A stretch of 64,000 nt of DNA from Megaera_A sp965233855 (GCA_965233855.1 OZ247586.1:62001-126000), one strand, 5' to 3'. Counted from the first letter of the stretch, positions 9,416 through 18,675 are shown. Notes: generated by a model not told the origin, from the letters alone. Program-made: numbers and translations.

Positions 9416-9850
9416 TTAGTTTATTTTAGCTAATCTTCTTGAATGTCGACCTCCTTCGAACTTGGTTTCTAAGAATTTCTCAACCATTTTGAGAGATAGT
9501 TCATCAGGAGTTAGTTTGCTTCCTAGTACTAAAATATTTGCATCATTATGCATTCTTGCCCGTTCTGCCATATACTCAGTGATACATAGAGCGGCTCTAA
9601 TTGATGAGCTTCTATTTGCTGCAATAGACATTCCAATTCCAGTTCCACAAATTAATATTCCTTTTGGAACTGTCTCTTCAATTATTTCTTCAACCATCTT
9701 GTGCGCATAATCTGGGTAATCTACACTCTCATCAGTATTTATTCCGAGATCCAAGATTGTAAGTTTTTTCTTTTTTAGTAATTGAATAATTTTCTGCTTT
9801 AGATTGGTGCCTGCGTGATCACTTGCAATTGCTAAATCATAATTTTGCAT
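9416..9850 (-). CDS. rpiB: Ribose-5-phosphate isomerase B
   Basis: The protein has 144 residues, full length for RpiB/LacAB. It starts with the substrate-binding ASDHAG motif (D11, H12), has the catalytic Cys68 in ICGTGIGMS, and the HNDANILVLG tract (H101, N102) followed by FEGGRHSRR, which contacts phosphate. It interconverts ribulose-5-phosphate and ribose-5-phosphate in the cytosol. It is divergent from the lipoprotein gene at 9946. Confidence 0.94.
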   Translation of the reverse strand: MQNYDLAIASDHAGTNLKQKIIQLLKKKKLTILDLGINTDESVDYPDYAHKMVEEIIEETVPKGILICGTGIGMSIAANRSSSIRAALCITEYMAERARMHNDANILVLGSKLTPDELSLKMVEKFLETKFEGGRHSRRLAKIN

Positions 9851-9945
9851 AAAAAACCTATTTTATCTAAAAAAACACTAGAAGTTAGTATATAATCACG
9901 TTAACTTATTCGATAAAGAATTTATATAAAAAAAATTAGATCAAA

Positions 9946-10785
9946 ATGAAAAACTGTAGTTTTTTTATCCTCTTAATTTTAGTTTTGTCAGCATGTCAAA
10001 TTAAGAAAGAGTCTGCACCAATAGTATATAACCATAAAAATTCAAATTTGAGTAGTTCATCTAGCACCATTCCTACGCTTAGTAATGATGGGGAGATTAT
10101 TTCTAGAGATATGATTGGCGGAAAATCATCAGAAATTATTGGTCCAATGAATGATGATAATTATGTTGTTCCTGCTCAAAGTCCTATAGAGCAGAATTAT
10201 AAGGTTATCTACCATGAAGTACAAGTAGGCGAAACAATTGAAGAAATTGCTCTTAAATATGAGCAAACCGTTGATGAAATTGCCCAGTTGAATTCATTAT
10301 TTCCTCCATATTATTTAGATGAATTTCAGATAATTAAAATCAAAATAGCTAAATACTTTGTCAAAACTGAAGTTCCAAAAGAAAAAAAGTATGTCATTAA
10401 GGCTAAGACTCCAGGTTTTGTGAAGCCAGTTAATGGAAAGGTTTTAACAAAATTTGGCGAAAATACGCCTTATGGAGTAAATAAGGGTGTAAATATTTCA
10501 GCAAAAGAGGGAACAAGGGTTGTTGCAGCGGCAAGTGGTAAGGTAATTTATGCTGACTATGACGCTACTTTTGGGTATTTAGTCATTGTAAAAGTTGATG
10601 GACAAAATATAGTCACTTCTTATGCACATATGGAAGATTTAATTATTTCGAAAGGTAAAGCAATTAAGCAAGGTGATGTGATTGGTTATGTTGGTAATAC
10701 TGGTAAAGTAGATAAATTCCAATTACATTTTGGTATTAGAGAAGGTAAATCGGCGAAGGATCCGCTGAAGTTTGTGAAGTTCTGA
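9946..10785 (+). CDS. NlpD/EnvC-like LysM-M23 lipoprotein (degenerate peptidase)
   Basis: The 279-residue protein has a lipoprotein signal (MKNCSFFILLILVLSAC, lipobox LSAC, Cys17), a low-complexity Ser/Asn segment, a LysM-like domain around residues 87-135 (VQVGETIEEIALKYEQTVDEI), and a C-terminal M23/LytM domain (about 160-279). The usual zinc ligands are altered: the HKGVD position reads NKGVN and the HLHFE position reads QLHFG. Loss of ligands is known for NlpD and EnvC, which activate amidases rather than cut peptidoglycan. The role as a division-linked amidase activator is inference. AGTATATAAT (9887-9896) looks like a -10 region upstream. Confidence 0.82.
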   Translation: MKNCSFFILLILVLSACQIKKESAPIVYNHKNSNLSSSSSTIPTLSNDGEIISRDMIGGKSSEIIGPMNDDNYVVPAQSPIEQNYKVIYHEVQVGETIEEIALKYEQTVDEIAQLNSLFPPYYLDEFQIIKIKIAKYFVKTEVPKEKKYVIKAKTPGFVKPVNGKVLTKFGENTPYGVNKGVNISAKEGTRVVAAASGKVIYADYDATFGYLVIVKVDGQNIVTSYAHMEDLIISKGKAIKQGDVIGYVGNTGKVDKFQLHFGIREGKSAKDPLKFVKF

Positions 10786-10797
10786 TATAGTTCTGCG

Positions 10798-11802
10798 CTA
10801 GAATGGTATCTCTTCGAGACATTCGTCGGATGAGCAAAGTTCTTGGTAAAATTCAGGATCAATATTACCGCCAGTAATTAATATAAGTATTATTTTTCCT
10901 TTAGTATTTTCTTTTAGCCATGAGTGAGCCGCAGACATACTAATTGCTGCAGATGGTTCGCACGTTACTTTCATCATTTGAATAAGCCAAGCTGTCCAAT
11001 ATCGTATAGATTTTTCATCTGCTAAATGGAATCCATCAAGTTTTTTTAAATATGCTAAAGTTCTCTCTGAGACTGAAAGTGCACGCAAGCCATCTGCTAT
11101 TGTTTCTGGAGAATGTTTGAAACGAAAAATTTCGTTATTTTCTAGTGATTGGAATGCATCATTTGCTATTTTTGGCTCAACTCCATGCAATTCCGTATTA
11201 GGAGATAGTAAGTTTTTTGCTAAATAACTTCCTGCTAGGAGTCCACCACCACCACAGGGGCCAAAAATAGCATCAGTCTTTAGACCCAGCTGAAGCATTT
11301 CTAAAAGTGCTTCGTAGCACATAGTTCCAGCTCCAGCAATTGTTTCATCATCGTCTGAAGGGTGTAGATAATGAAATCCATTTGTCTCATCTTTTTTTGC
11401 AAGTTCTTCTGCTTTATCTCTAGTCTCTACTTCTACTACTTCTGCTCCATAATAATCAGCTATACGTTTTTTTATTGGTGATACATTTTGTGGCAAATAT
11501 ACTCTGGCTTTAATGCCAAGTAATTTAGCCGCATATGACATCGCAAGTGCATGATTTCCTGTGCTGTGAGCCACAATTGCTTTAGGGAGTTTATTCTGTT
11601 CTTTTAGTGCCAATAGATGATTGAGTACTCCTCGTATTTTAAATGCTCCTGTTTTTTGCACAGCATCCATTTTAAAATAAACCTGACTATCGAGCATTTT
11701 ATTTAACACATTAGAGTGTAATAATGGTGTTTTATGTATATAAGGCTCAATGCGGCTGTAAGCTTTTGCCACTATTTCTGGAGTTTGTATCAATTGATTC
11801 AT
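10798..11802 (-). CDS. PLP-dependent threonine/serine dehydratase-like enzyme
   Basis: A 334-residue fold-type II PLP enzyme. The Schiff-base Lys lies in GAFKIRG (about residue 55), substrate binding in STGNHALA, and the phosphate loop is GGGGLLAG near residue 188. Length and lack of a C-terminal ACT domain fit catabolic threonine dehydratase or serine racemase rather than biosynthetic IlvA. Likely chemistry is deamination of Thr or Ser to a keto acid plus ammonia; exact substrate is not readable. It is convergent with the nlpD-like gene (12 bp between stops) and divergent from lon. Confidence 0.85.
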   Translation of the reverse strand: MNQLIQTPEIVAKAYSRIEPYIHKTPLLHSNVLNKMLDSQVYFKMDAVQKTGAFKIRGVLNHLLALKEQNKLPKAIVAHSTGNHALAMSYAAKLLGIKARVYLPQNVSPIKKRIADYYGAEVVEVETRDKAEELAKKDETNGFHYLHPSDDDETIAGAGTMCYEALLEMLQLGLKTDAIFGPCGGGGLLAGSYLAKNLLSPNTELHGVEPKIANDAFQSLENNEIFRFKHSPETIADGLRALSVSERTLAYLKKLDGFHLADEKSIRYWTAWLIQMMKVTCEPSAAISMSAAHSWLKENTKGKIILILITGGNIDPEFYQELCSSDECLEEIPF

Positions 11803-11851
11803 CTTTTATATACAATTTATTGTAAGAAATGTTACCATATCAATGTAATGT

Positions 11852-11880
11852 CTTGAAATCATTAGTACAAGGCATTATAT
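11852..11880 (+). promoter_or_regulatory. Candidate heat-shock (sigma-32) promoter for lon
   Basis: CTTGAAA (11852-11858) is followed after 14 nt by CATTATAT (11873-11880), which resembles the RpoH pattern CTTGAAA-N11-16-CCCATNT with a weak -10. It sits 50 bp before the lon start. lon is a classical RpoH target, so position and sequence agree, but the -10 match is partial. Confidence 0.5.
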
Positions 11881-11929
11881 GTCTTAAGAAACAAATATAT
11901 AGAAAATTTATATAGGATTCCATAAAGTA

Positions 11930-14272
11930 ATGACTGCTCAGAAAAAAACTTTACCGCTATTGACTCTTCGTGATGTAATTATTTTCCCAGGAACTATTGC
12001 TCCAATATTTATTGGGCGTGAAAAATCATTAAATTCTTTGCTCGCGGCAAAAAAAATTGATGATGGGCAACACATACTTATTACAACACAGAAAAAACAA
12101 GATGTTGAGGATCCTAAGGCTAATGATTTATATAGAGTAGGTGTGCTTGCAAAAATTATTCAAACAGTGAAACTACCAAATAATAATGCAAAGATTCTGG
12201 TTGAAGCTACAAACCGAGTAAAGCTTACAAATATTACTGGTGAAGATATGTTTATCTCTGACTTTGTTATTGTCCCAGATAAAGAGGTTAACGATCTAGA
12301 TACTCTGAATGATACAACAATGGCGGCTATGGAAGTCTTCAAGGAGTATGCAAGAACAAATAAGAAGATTAACCTAGAAATTCTCAATATATTGAGTGAA
12401 CAAAAGAATCCGAGCTATATTACCAATATTATTGCTTCACATTTAACTTCCAAAATAGAAGTTAAGCAGAATCTGCTTGAACAGGTTGATATCCAAAAAC
12501 GTGCTGAGCAATTAACAGAGATTATTACCACTGAGAGTACTCAGATGGATACGGAACAGAATGTTCAAGATAGAGTTAAAAAACAAATTGAAAAAACTCA
12601 AAGAGATTTTTATCTAAATGAACAGATGAAAGCTATTCAGCAAGAGATGGATGGTGATAATGAAAAATCTGATTTTTATGATATTGAGAAAAAAATAAAA
12701 AGACTCAAACTCTCTAAGGAAGCTAAGGAAAAAGCTGAAACTGAATTAAAAAAGCTTAAAATGATGAATCAGATGTCTGCTGAATCTTCGGTTGTTCGTA
12801 ATTATTTGGACACGCTTTTATGTTTGCCATGGGGTAAAAGAACAAAAACAAATATTGATCTTAATAAGACAGAAGAAATACTTGATAGAGACCATTATGG
12901 TTTGAAGAAAATAAAAGAAAGAATAGTAGAATATTTATCAGTTTTAAAAAGGTCTAGAAAGATAAAAGGTCCAATTCTTTGTCTTATTGGTCCTCCTGGT
13001 GTTGGTAAGACTTCGCTTGTTAAATCAATTGCCGAAGCTATGGGACGAAAATATGCTAAATTTGCACTTGGTGGTGTTCGTGATGAAGCAGAAATTAGAG
13101 GTCATAGAAAAACATATCTTGGTTCTATGCCAGGTAAGATCATTAATCTTATAAAGAAATCTAAAGTAGATAATCCTGTTATGCTTTTTGATGAGATTGA
13201 TAAGATGAGTGCTGATTTTCGAGGCGATCCCGCATCTGCTTTGCTTGAGGTTTTAGATCCAGAGCAGAACTCTCATTTTGTCGACCATTATTTGGAAGTA
13301 GAGTACGATTTATCGGATATTGTATTCATTGCAACAGCGAATTCATATGATTTACCACCCGCTTTAATAGATAGGATGGAAATTATAAATATTGCTGGTT
13401 ATATAGAAGAGGAAAAGCTAGAGATCGCAAAGAAACATTTGGTTACAAAACAATTAAAGTTACATGGAATTAAATCAACAGAATTGAAAATTACTGATGA
13501 TACAATTTTAGAGCTTATTAGATATTATACAAAAGAATCTGGTGTTCGTTCTTTAGAGCGTGAAATTGGAGCGCTTGCCAGAAAAGTTTTAACTAAGATT
13601 TTGAAGAATGAAGATATTACATCTATAACTATTAAACCCGCTGATCTTGAAGAATATTTGGGTGTTAAAAAATATAGTTTTGGGCTTGCAGAGGAAGAAA
13701 ATCAAATTGGTACAACAACAGGTCTTGCTTATACTCAAGTTGGTGGTGATTTGCTTAGTATTGAAGCAGCTTCTTTTCATGGTAAAGGGGGAATAAAATC
13801 AACTGGTAAGCTTGGGGATGTTATGAAAGAATCAGTAGAAGCTGCTTATAGTTGTTTCTTAGCGCGAGCTAAAGGGTTGGGCTTGAAAGAACAAGATTAT
13901 AAGGAATATGATATTCATTTACATGTTCCAGAGGGAGCTATTCCAAAAGATGGTCCATCTGCAGGTATTGCAATTTACACAACATTAGTATCATTGATGA
14001 CAAAAACTCCAGTGAATAAAAACGTTGCTATGACTGGTGAGATTACACTTCGTGGCAAAGTTTTGCCAATTGGTGGTCTGAAAGAAAAGATGTTGGCTGC
14101 AAAAAGAGGTGGTATAAAAACAGTTTTGATTCCAAAGGAAAATATAAAGGATTTAAAAGATATTCCAGATAATATTAAGGATAATCTTGAAGTTATTCCG
14201 GTTGCGAATATTGACGAAGTTTTAAAGCATGCTTTAGTGAAGAAGGATAGCGCTACAGCTAAGAAAAAATAG
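11930..14272 (+). CDS. lon: Lon ATP-dependent protease
   Basis: The 780-residue protein has the full Lon layout: N-terminal substrate domain (about 6-200), coiled region (210-280), AAA+ module with Walker A GPPGVGKT (354-361) and Walker B VMLFDEID (417-424), and a C-terminal peptidase with the Ser-Lys dyad S677 (KDGPSAGIA) and K720 (GLKEKMLAA). It degrades misfolded and regulatory proteins in the cytosol. The start MTAQKKTLPLLTLRD lines up with other Lon proteins. Monocistronic, with a heat-shock-like promoter upstream. Confidence 0.97.
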   Translation: MTAQKKTLPLLTLRDVIIFPGTIAPIFIGREKSLNSLLAAKKIDDGQHILITTQKKQDVEDPKANDLYRVGVLAKIIQTVKLPNNNAKILVEATNRVKLTNITGEDMFISDFVIVPDKEVNDLDTLNDTTMAAMEVFKEYARTNKKINLEILNILSEQKNPSYITNIIASHLTSKIEVKQNLLEQVDIQKRAEQLTEIITTESTQMDTEQNVQDRVKKQIEKTQRDFYLNEQMKAIQQEMDGDNEKSDFYDIEKKIKRLKLSKEAKEKAETELKKLKMMNQMSAESSVVRNYLDTLLCLPWGKRTKTNIDLNKTEEILDRDHYGLKKIKERIVEYLSVLKRSRKIKGPILCLIGPPGVGKTSLVKSIAEAMGRKYAKFALGGVRDEAEIRGHRKTYLGSMPGKIINLIKKSKVDNPVMLFDEIDKMSADFRGDPASALLEVLDPEQNSHFVDHYLEVEYDLSDIVFIATANSYDLPPALIDRMEIINIAGYIEEEKLEIAKKHLVTKQLKLHGIKSTELKITDDTILELIRYYTKESGVRSLEREIGALARKVLTKILKNEDITSITIKPADLEEYLGVKKYSFGLAEEENQIGTTTGLAYTQVGGDLLSIEAASFHGKGGIKSTGKLGDVMKESVEAAYSCFLARAKGLGLKEQDYKEYDIHLHVPEGAIPKDGPSAGIAIYTTLVSLMTKTPVNKNVAMTGEITLRGKVLPIGGLKEKMLAAKRGGIKTVLIPKENIKDLKDIPDNIKDNLEVIPVANIDEVLKHALVKKDSATAKKK

Positions 14273-14320
14273 TTATACTAGAGGAACTGGTATTATAGCT
14301 ATTGTATAGCGATATGAAGT

Positions 14321-14638
14321 TTATTTTTGAATATATTTTTCATACTTATTTTTTTCATCTTTATATTTATCAGCGTCAGGCAAAGGGTCTTTGATTAGGG
14401 TAATATTAGTGCCTTTTTCTGATAATTCTTTATTAATCTCTATCCATCTAATTAGATCTGGAGATTCTTCGCTAATAGCATCAATAGGACATTCAGGAAC
14501 GCATACACCGCAATCAATACATTCATCAGGATTGATTACAAGCATTAGTTCGTGTTCGTAGAAGCAGTCAACGGGGCATACTTCCACACAGTCTGTGTAT
14601 TTACATTTTATACATTCATCTGTAACAACGTAGGTCAA
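14321..14638 (-). CDS. fdxA: Seven-iron (3Fe-4S/4Fe-4S) ferredoxin FdxA
   Basis: The 105-residue ferredoxin has cluster motifs CIKCKYTDCVEVCPV and CIDCGVCVPECP. The first motif is of the degenerate FdxA kind in which one cluster is often 3Fe-4S. The C-terminal extension (about residues 60-105, WIEINKELSEKGTNIT) is characteristic of FdxA. It is a cytosolic electron carrier; the partner is unknown. Its ATG overlaps the ccmC stop (ATGA), so pgeF-ccmC-fdxA is probably one minus-strand operon. Confidence 0.93.
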   Translation of the reverse strand: MTYVVTDECIKCKYTDCVEVCPVDCFYEHELMLVINPDECIDCGVCVPECPIDAISEESPDLIRWIEINKELSEKGTNITLIKDPLPDADKYKDEKNKYEKYIQK

Positions 14639-15342
14639 TTTATTCTTCCATTATTATATTTTATAGTATCTAGTAAAATTCTAGTTCGCATTAATAGCAA
14701 TAATAGAAAAAAACAAATAAAGCTAGCAAACATTATCATCAATGGTGTCAGCATCGAGCTATGAATTGAAGGGCCAGACATTTTAAAGACGCTTGCTGGC
14801 TGATGCAGACTATACCAAATATCAACTGAAAATTTTACAATTGGTATATTAATAAATCCAATTATCGCAATAACTCCTGCTGGTTTTTCAGCACGTAATA
14901 TGTTTGTTCCACTGTTAGTAACAGATATGTAGCTAATATAAAGTAAAAATAATACTAGCATGGAGGTCAGTCTTGCATCCCAAACCCACCATGTGCCCCA
15001 TATAGGTTTGCCCCATATTGATCCTGTAACTAGAGTAATTAGTGCAAAGGCTGCGCCGATGGGTGCTGCAGCCACTGATAGTAAATATGATAGTCGGGTT
15101 TTCCATACTAGGCTTGAGAAACTGCAGGCTGCCATAAAACTATAAATTCCAAGGCTCATCCATGCAGAAGGCACATGTACATACATGACTCTTACCATTT
15201 CTCCTTGTTGGTAATCTGGAGGGGAGAAAAATAAAGCATAATAAAGTCCAACACACAATGTGGTTGGAAATAAAATTGCTAAAATAGGTAGGAGTAATTT
15301 TTCTATTTTTGCAAAAAATACAGGAGTTAAAAATTTTAGCAT
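14635..15342 (-). CDS. ccmC: Heme exporter CcmC (cytochrome c biogenesis)
   Basis: A 235-residue membrane protein with about six hydrophobic helices and the periplasmic WWD signature (WGTWWVWDARLTS). Flanking histidines (HVPSAW and SLHQPA) are the heme axial ligands known for CcmC. It presents heme to CcmE in the inner membrane for system I cytochrome c maturation. The start overlaps the pgeF stop by one base and the stop overlaps fdxA by four, indicating translational coupling. No other ccm gene is adjacent. Confidence 0.95.
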   Translation of the reverse strand: MLKFLTPVFFAKIEKLLLPILAILFPTTLCVGLYYALFFSPPDYQQGEMVRVMYVHVPSAWMSLGIYSFMAACSFSSLVWKTRLSYLLSVAAAPIGAAFALITLVTGSIWGKPIWGTWWVWDARLTSMLVLFLLYISYISVTNSGTNILRAEKPAGVIAIIGFINIPIVKFSVDIWYSLHQPASVFKMSGPSIHSSMLTPLMIMFASFICFFLLLLLMRTRILLDTIKYNNGRIN

Positions 15343-16082
15343 TATCTCATTATTATTGTTGATAAAATATTCTGACTATATTGTTCTCGTCTATGAGTGC
15401 ATCGACGAAAGCTTGGGTATTTTTCTTCCATAGAATAAGTATCATCACCGATATTAACGTTGACTTCTATATTTTCTTGTTCTAATTTTTCTCGTACATA
15501 GCCAGGAAGATCAAACATATAATGTTGTTTGTTTTTTGATGCAACAAAAAATTTCTTATATTCCATATCATCGACAATGAAATCTTGATAGTATTTTTCA
15601 TCAACTTCATATGATTTCTGCTGAATTGCAGGGCCAATTAAAGCTTTTATATTTTTTGTACCTTTGTCTTGCATTTGTTTATGTAGTTTTTTAATAATAT
15701 TATTCTTTGCATTTTTCCATCCACAATGAGCAGCACCAATAACTGTTCCGCTGGTGCATACTAGTAATATTGGAACGCAATCGGCTGTTAATATTCCAAG
15801 AGCTATATTATTTTTTGTCGTTATTGAAGCATCGGCTTCTTCTTGATTTTGGTAATTAATGTTTTCAGCGCAAATTACATTTGTTCCGTGAACTTGTTTT
15901 AAAATTACAAGTTCCTCTGCTTTGAATTCTTTTTTTATATTATTAATATTTTGTTGAATTTTAGCCAAATTTACTGCATCTTTATTTTTATGTTTGCTAT
16001 ATTCACCTGTTGAATTTGCATAAGTACGGTCAAAGATTTTATAATAAACTTTATCTTTTATGAATTCTATTTCCATGACCAT
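15342..16082 (-). CDS. pgeF: PgeF/YfiH-type laccase-domain protein
   Basis: The 246-residue protein of the multicopper-oxidase-like YfiH family (formerly DUF152) has the family's metal-site motifs: LKQVHGTNV, ILTADCVPILL, and AAHCGWKN, plus SFRRCTHRREQ near the C-terminus. Family members act as purine nucleoside phosphorylases or as editors of peptidoglycan precursor (PgeF). First gene of the operon with ccmC and fdxA. Met1 or Met3 may be the start (MVMEIEF). Confidence 0.88.
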   Translation of the reverse strand: MVMEIEFIKDKVYYKIFDRTYANSTGEYSKHKNKDAVNLAKIQQNINNIKKEFKAEELVILKQVHGTNVICAENINYQNQEEADASITTKNNIALGILTADCVPILLVCTSGTVIGAAHCGWKNAKNNIIKKLHKQMQDKGTKNIKALIGPAIQQKSYEVDEKYYQDFIVDDMEYKKFFVASKNKQHYMFDLPGYVREKLEQENIEVNVNIGDDTYSMEEKYPSFRRCTHRREQYSQNILSTIIMR

Positions 16083-16099
16083 AAGCCCTTATATTTAAT

Positions 16100-16819
16100 A
16101 TGAACACGCTATCAGAAAATCAGAAAAAATACAATCTATTAAGGGAGATAGAGGGGCACTTTAAAGTCAATTTAGGCTTGACTCCTTGTGTTGGAGCTGA
16201 GATAGAATTTTATTTAAGTAAAGATGTGGATGTTAATCTACTTGAGAAATTTGTTGGTCATTCGATTAAGGTAGAAAAAGGAAATGGTCAATATGAAATC
16301 GATCTAGATCCATCATTAAATCTTTGGGAATATGCAAGGTATATTGAGAAAATCAAGGAAAAGATAATTGATGGCTCCGAAGAACTTGGTGGAGTTGCAA
16401 ATTTTAGCTCTAAGCCCTATGAAAATGATTATGGGAATAGTATGCATATACATTTAAATTTTTTGGAAGAGTGGGATGTTGAGCAGTTTGCGAAGATATT
16501 ATGTCATTATTTATCTGATAGTTTGCATGTGTTTTTACCCCAAATTGAGGATTGGAAAAGGTTAGATAAAAAATTTATGGCGCCAACGCATATTTGTTAT
16601 GGTGGAAATAATCGCACTGTAGCAATTAGAATTCCAGATTCAAAGCCAAAGCGCATAGAGCACAGAGTTTCAGCCGCTAGTACAGATCCAGCTTTAGTTA
16701 TTTATGAAATTATGAATTCAATAGCAAAGGGCATTGGTGATAAAAAGCGGAATTATGAATATTCCAAAATTTATGGAAATGCTTTTGATCCGCAATATGA
16801 TTTAAAATTTATTGGGTAA
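16100..16819 (+). CDS. Short glutamine-synthetase-like protein
   Basis: At 239 residues this is about half the size of a bacterial glutamine synthetase. Visible catalytic-domain motifs are GAEIEFYL (metal-binding Glu), GNSMHIHLN (ATP/metal His) and the block RIP...RIEHRVSAASTDP, which matches the substrate Arg and RxE regions. The N-terminal beta-grasp domain is missing and the adenylylation loop is not seen. It may be a GS-like ligase (gamma-glutamyl transfer to an amine) or a non-canonical GS; activity cannot be inferred. It starts 17 bp after pgeF on the opposite strand. IS-A copy 3 begins 26 bp after the stop. Confidence 0.75.
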   Translation: MNTLSENQKKYNLLREIEGHFKVNLGLTPCVGAEIEFYLSKDVDVNLLEKFVGHSIKVEKGNGQYEIDLDPSLNLWEYARYIEKIKEKIIDGSEELGGVANFSSKPYENDYGNSMHIHLNFLEEWDVEQFAKILCHYLSDSLHVFLPQIEDWKRLDKKFMAPTHICYGGNNRTVAIRIPDSKPKRIEHRVSAASTDPALVIYEIMNSIAKGIGDKKRNYEYSKIYGNAFDPQYDLKFIG

Positions 16820-16844
16820 TAAGAAAGAGAAATCCGAAGATTTC

Positions 16845-18518
16845 CAGCAATTCCAAATATGACCTACATTGTCTAGAAGATAGGGATTTAAAAAAAGCTT
16901 TTTCGTAGAGAAAATGACAACAAAGATAGCTAATTTTCTAAAAATCATCTAAGTTTATATCAATAGTAGTAAATAATTGGTATAAGTTTATGCATTCCAA
17001 AAAACACCTGAGTTTTAGCGCTATTCAAGGTATGATAGCAGATAAGTTTGCAAATGCGCAAGATACTAGAGCTCCAAATGCCAGCAATAGTATAAAAGAT
17101 ACAATGCTATCGGGTTTGGCATGCATGTATTTCCAATCTGATTCGTTATTGGAATTTCAGCGTACCATGGAAAGAAGGCAACAGCGCAACAATCTACGTA
17201 GTATGTTTTCAGTACAAAATCTTCCTACCGATCAAGGTATAAGGAATGTAATAGATGAGGTGGATACCGAGAACGCGTTCCGACCAATATTCAAAGACTT
17301 GTTTAATAGACTACAAAGAGGCAAGCACCTAGAACAATATCAAACTCTTCCTGGTAAATATCTACTTAACGTAGATGGTACACAGTATTTCAGCTCTAAA
17401 GACATCGATTGCCAAAAGTGCTTGGTTAGAGGTTCTACAAAGAACCCTTATAATTGTCATCAGGTAGTACAAGGTGCAATAGTTAAGTCTGGCATGCGCC
17501 AGGTGATTCCCGTTATGCCCGAAGAGATATGCTCTCAAGACGGAGATCAGAAAGAAGACTGCGAAACCAATGCCTTTAAACGATTTCTCGATAAATTTAG
17601 AAAAGATCATGACAAATTAGAGATAATCATTAATGCAGATGCATTATATGCGACAACTCCCGTCATTGAGGCAATTCATAGCCACAAAGCTAATTATATT
17701 TTTAAGATACAAGCGGCTAATCATAAAACATTAATAAAGAACGTAGTCTCTGTTGATAAATCAAAGATTGAGGCGAGAAGTATCAGAAATAATAAACTAG
17801 TTATCGAGTGGGTAAATGAGGTTGAATTATTTAGTAGCACCAAAGCAAGAACTAACTACATAGAAGCTTGGGAGCTAGTGCCCCAAAAGGATGGCACTAA
17901 CAAAACTCAATATTATGGAAAATGGATTACAGATTTAAAAATTACAACGAAAACTGCAAAAACTATATTAGATGCAGCAAGAGCTCGCTGGAAAATAGAG
18001 AATGAATGCTTCAACACATTAAAGAATCATGGATATAACATTGAGCATAACTACGGCCATGGCTCTAACCACCTATGCTATAATTTCTATAATTTAACCC
18101 TCTTGGCCTTTACTATGCACCAAATACATCAATTAACAGATAAACTATTTCAAGAGATGCGAGCGTGCTTTAGTAGATTAGGGCGTATGTGGGAAACGAT
18201 AAGAAGTACAGCCGAGATGTTATTTTTTTCATCCATGGAGATATTGTGGGAATGTGTAGCTCTGAAGCGTGACTATGAGCAGCCACCCGTATAATTTGCA
18301 CCTATAAATGAAGGCTCTCAGCGATAGAACCATCTGTTGCTAACCGTTAGATAATATCCGATTGATACCAATCAGAGAATGACAACTAAGAATTAAATGA
18401 ATTTGATCTATAAAATCACGTAAAATGCAAGAAACTGCAAATTCTAACTACGTTTTTGAACAATTTTTTGTATTAAAGAATTTTACTACAGGGGTATGGG
18501 TCATATTTGGAATTGCTG
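16845..18518 (+). mobile_element. IS-A copy 3 (full length, 1,674 bp)
   Basis: Both ends are intact. This copy belongs to a second sequence subgroup: after the transposase it reads CAGCGATAG and CTAACCGTTAG where copies 1, 2, 4 and 5 read CAGCAATAG and CTAATCGTTAG. The right end abuts a 30-bp remnant of another IS-A left terminus, inverted. The flanks do not match (..ATTTC / AGACA..). Confidence 0.95.
16990..18294 (+). CDS. IS-A transposase
   Basis: An intact 434-residue frame, same translation as the copy at 3645-4949, with Cys45 and all three presumed catalytic acidic residues. A silent change (GATACCGAG instead of GATACTGAG, near 17263) is shared with the truncated IS-A copy at 29508, linking the two copies. 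Confidence 0.9.
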   Translation: MHSKKHLSFSAIQGMIADKFANAQDTRAPNASNSIKDTMLSGLACMYFQSDSLLEFQRTMERRQQRNNLRSMFSVQNLPTDQGIRNVIDEVDTENAFRPIFKDLFNRLQRGKHLEQYQTLPGKYLLNVDGTQYFSSKDIDCQKCLVRGSTKNPYNCHQVVQGAIVKSGMRQVIPVMPEEICSQDGDQKEDCETNAFKRFLDKFRKDHDKLEIIINADALYATTPVIEAIHSHKANYIFKIQAANHKTLIKNVVSVDKSKIEARSIRNNKLVIEWVNEVELFSSTKARTNYIEAWELVPQKDGTNKTQYYGKWITDLKITTKTAKTILDAARARWKIENECFNTLKNHGYNIEHNYGHGSNHLCYNFYNLTLLAFTMHQIHQLTDKLFQEMRACFSRLGRMWETIRSTAEMLFFSSMEILWECVALKRDYEQPPV

Positions 18519-18548
18519 AGACAATGTAGGTCATATTTGGAAATGCTG
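18519..18548 (-). mobile_element. IS-A left-end remnant (30 bp)
   Basis: The sequence AGACAATGTAGGTCATATTT and the following GGAAATGCTG match the transposase-5' terminus of IS-A, inverted, with one substitution near the tip (GGAAATGCTG for GGAATTGCTG). It directly abuts the right end of IS-A copy 3, so a second IS-A once lay here and was deleted up to its last 30 bp. Confidence 0.85.
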
Positions 18549-18600
18549 AGCTGCTGCTGTTAATAATATTTTTTTTATAATTTTCTTTTTATATATTTAG
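18549..18600 (-). pseudogene. 5' remnant of a third outer-membrane barrel paralogue
   Basis: On the minus strand this stretch decodes as (I)KKILLTAAA, matching the signal-peptide start MKKVLLTAAA of the barrel gene at 18676-19269. The bases upstream (ATTTTC-rich, AAAAGAAAATT) also match that gene's leader. The ATG has become ATA. Only the first ~10 codons remain before the IS-A junction, so an IS-linked deletion removed the rest of a tandem paralogue. Confidence 0.7.
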
Positions 18601-18607
18601 TTTAAAT

Positions 18608-18642
18608 TTAAAAAAGGGAAGACATCTGAATGTCCTCCCTTT
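18608..18642 (-). terminator. Rho-independent terminator of the barrel gene
   Basis: On the minus strand AAAGGGA plus ATGTC on the 5' arm pair with GACAT plus TCCCTTT on the 3' arm (CTGA-type tetraloop between ATGTC and GACAT, one internal mismatch), followed by a run of T. It lies 33 bp after the stop of the gene ending at 18676. Confidence 0.85.
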
Positions 18643-18675
18643 CTCGTAAATTTTTTGTGCTAAGCTAAGGTTTGA

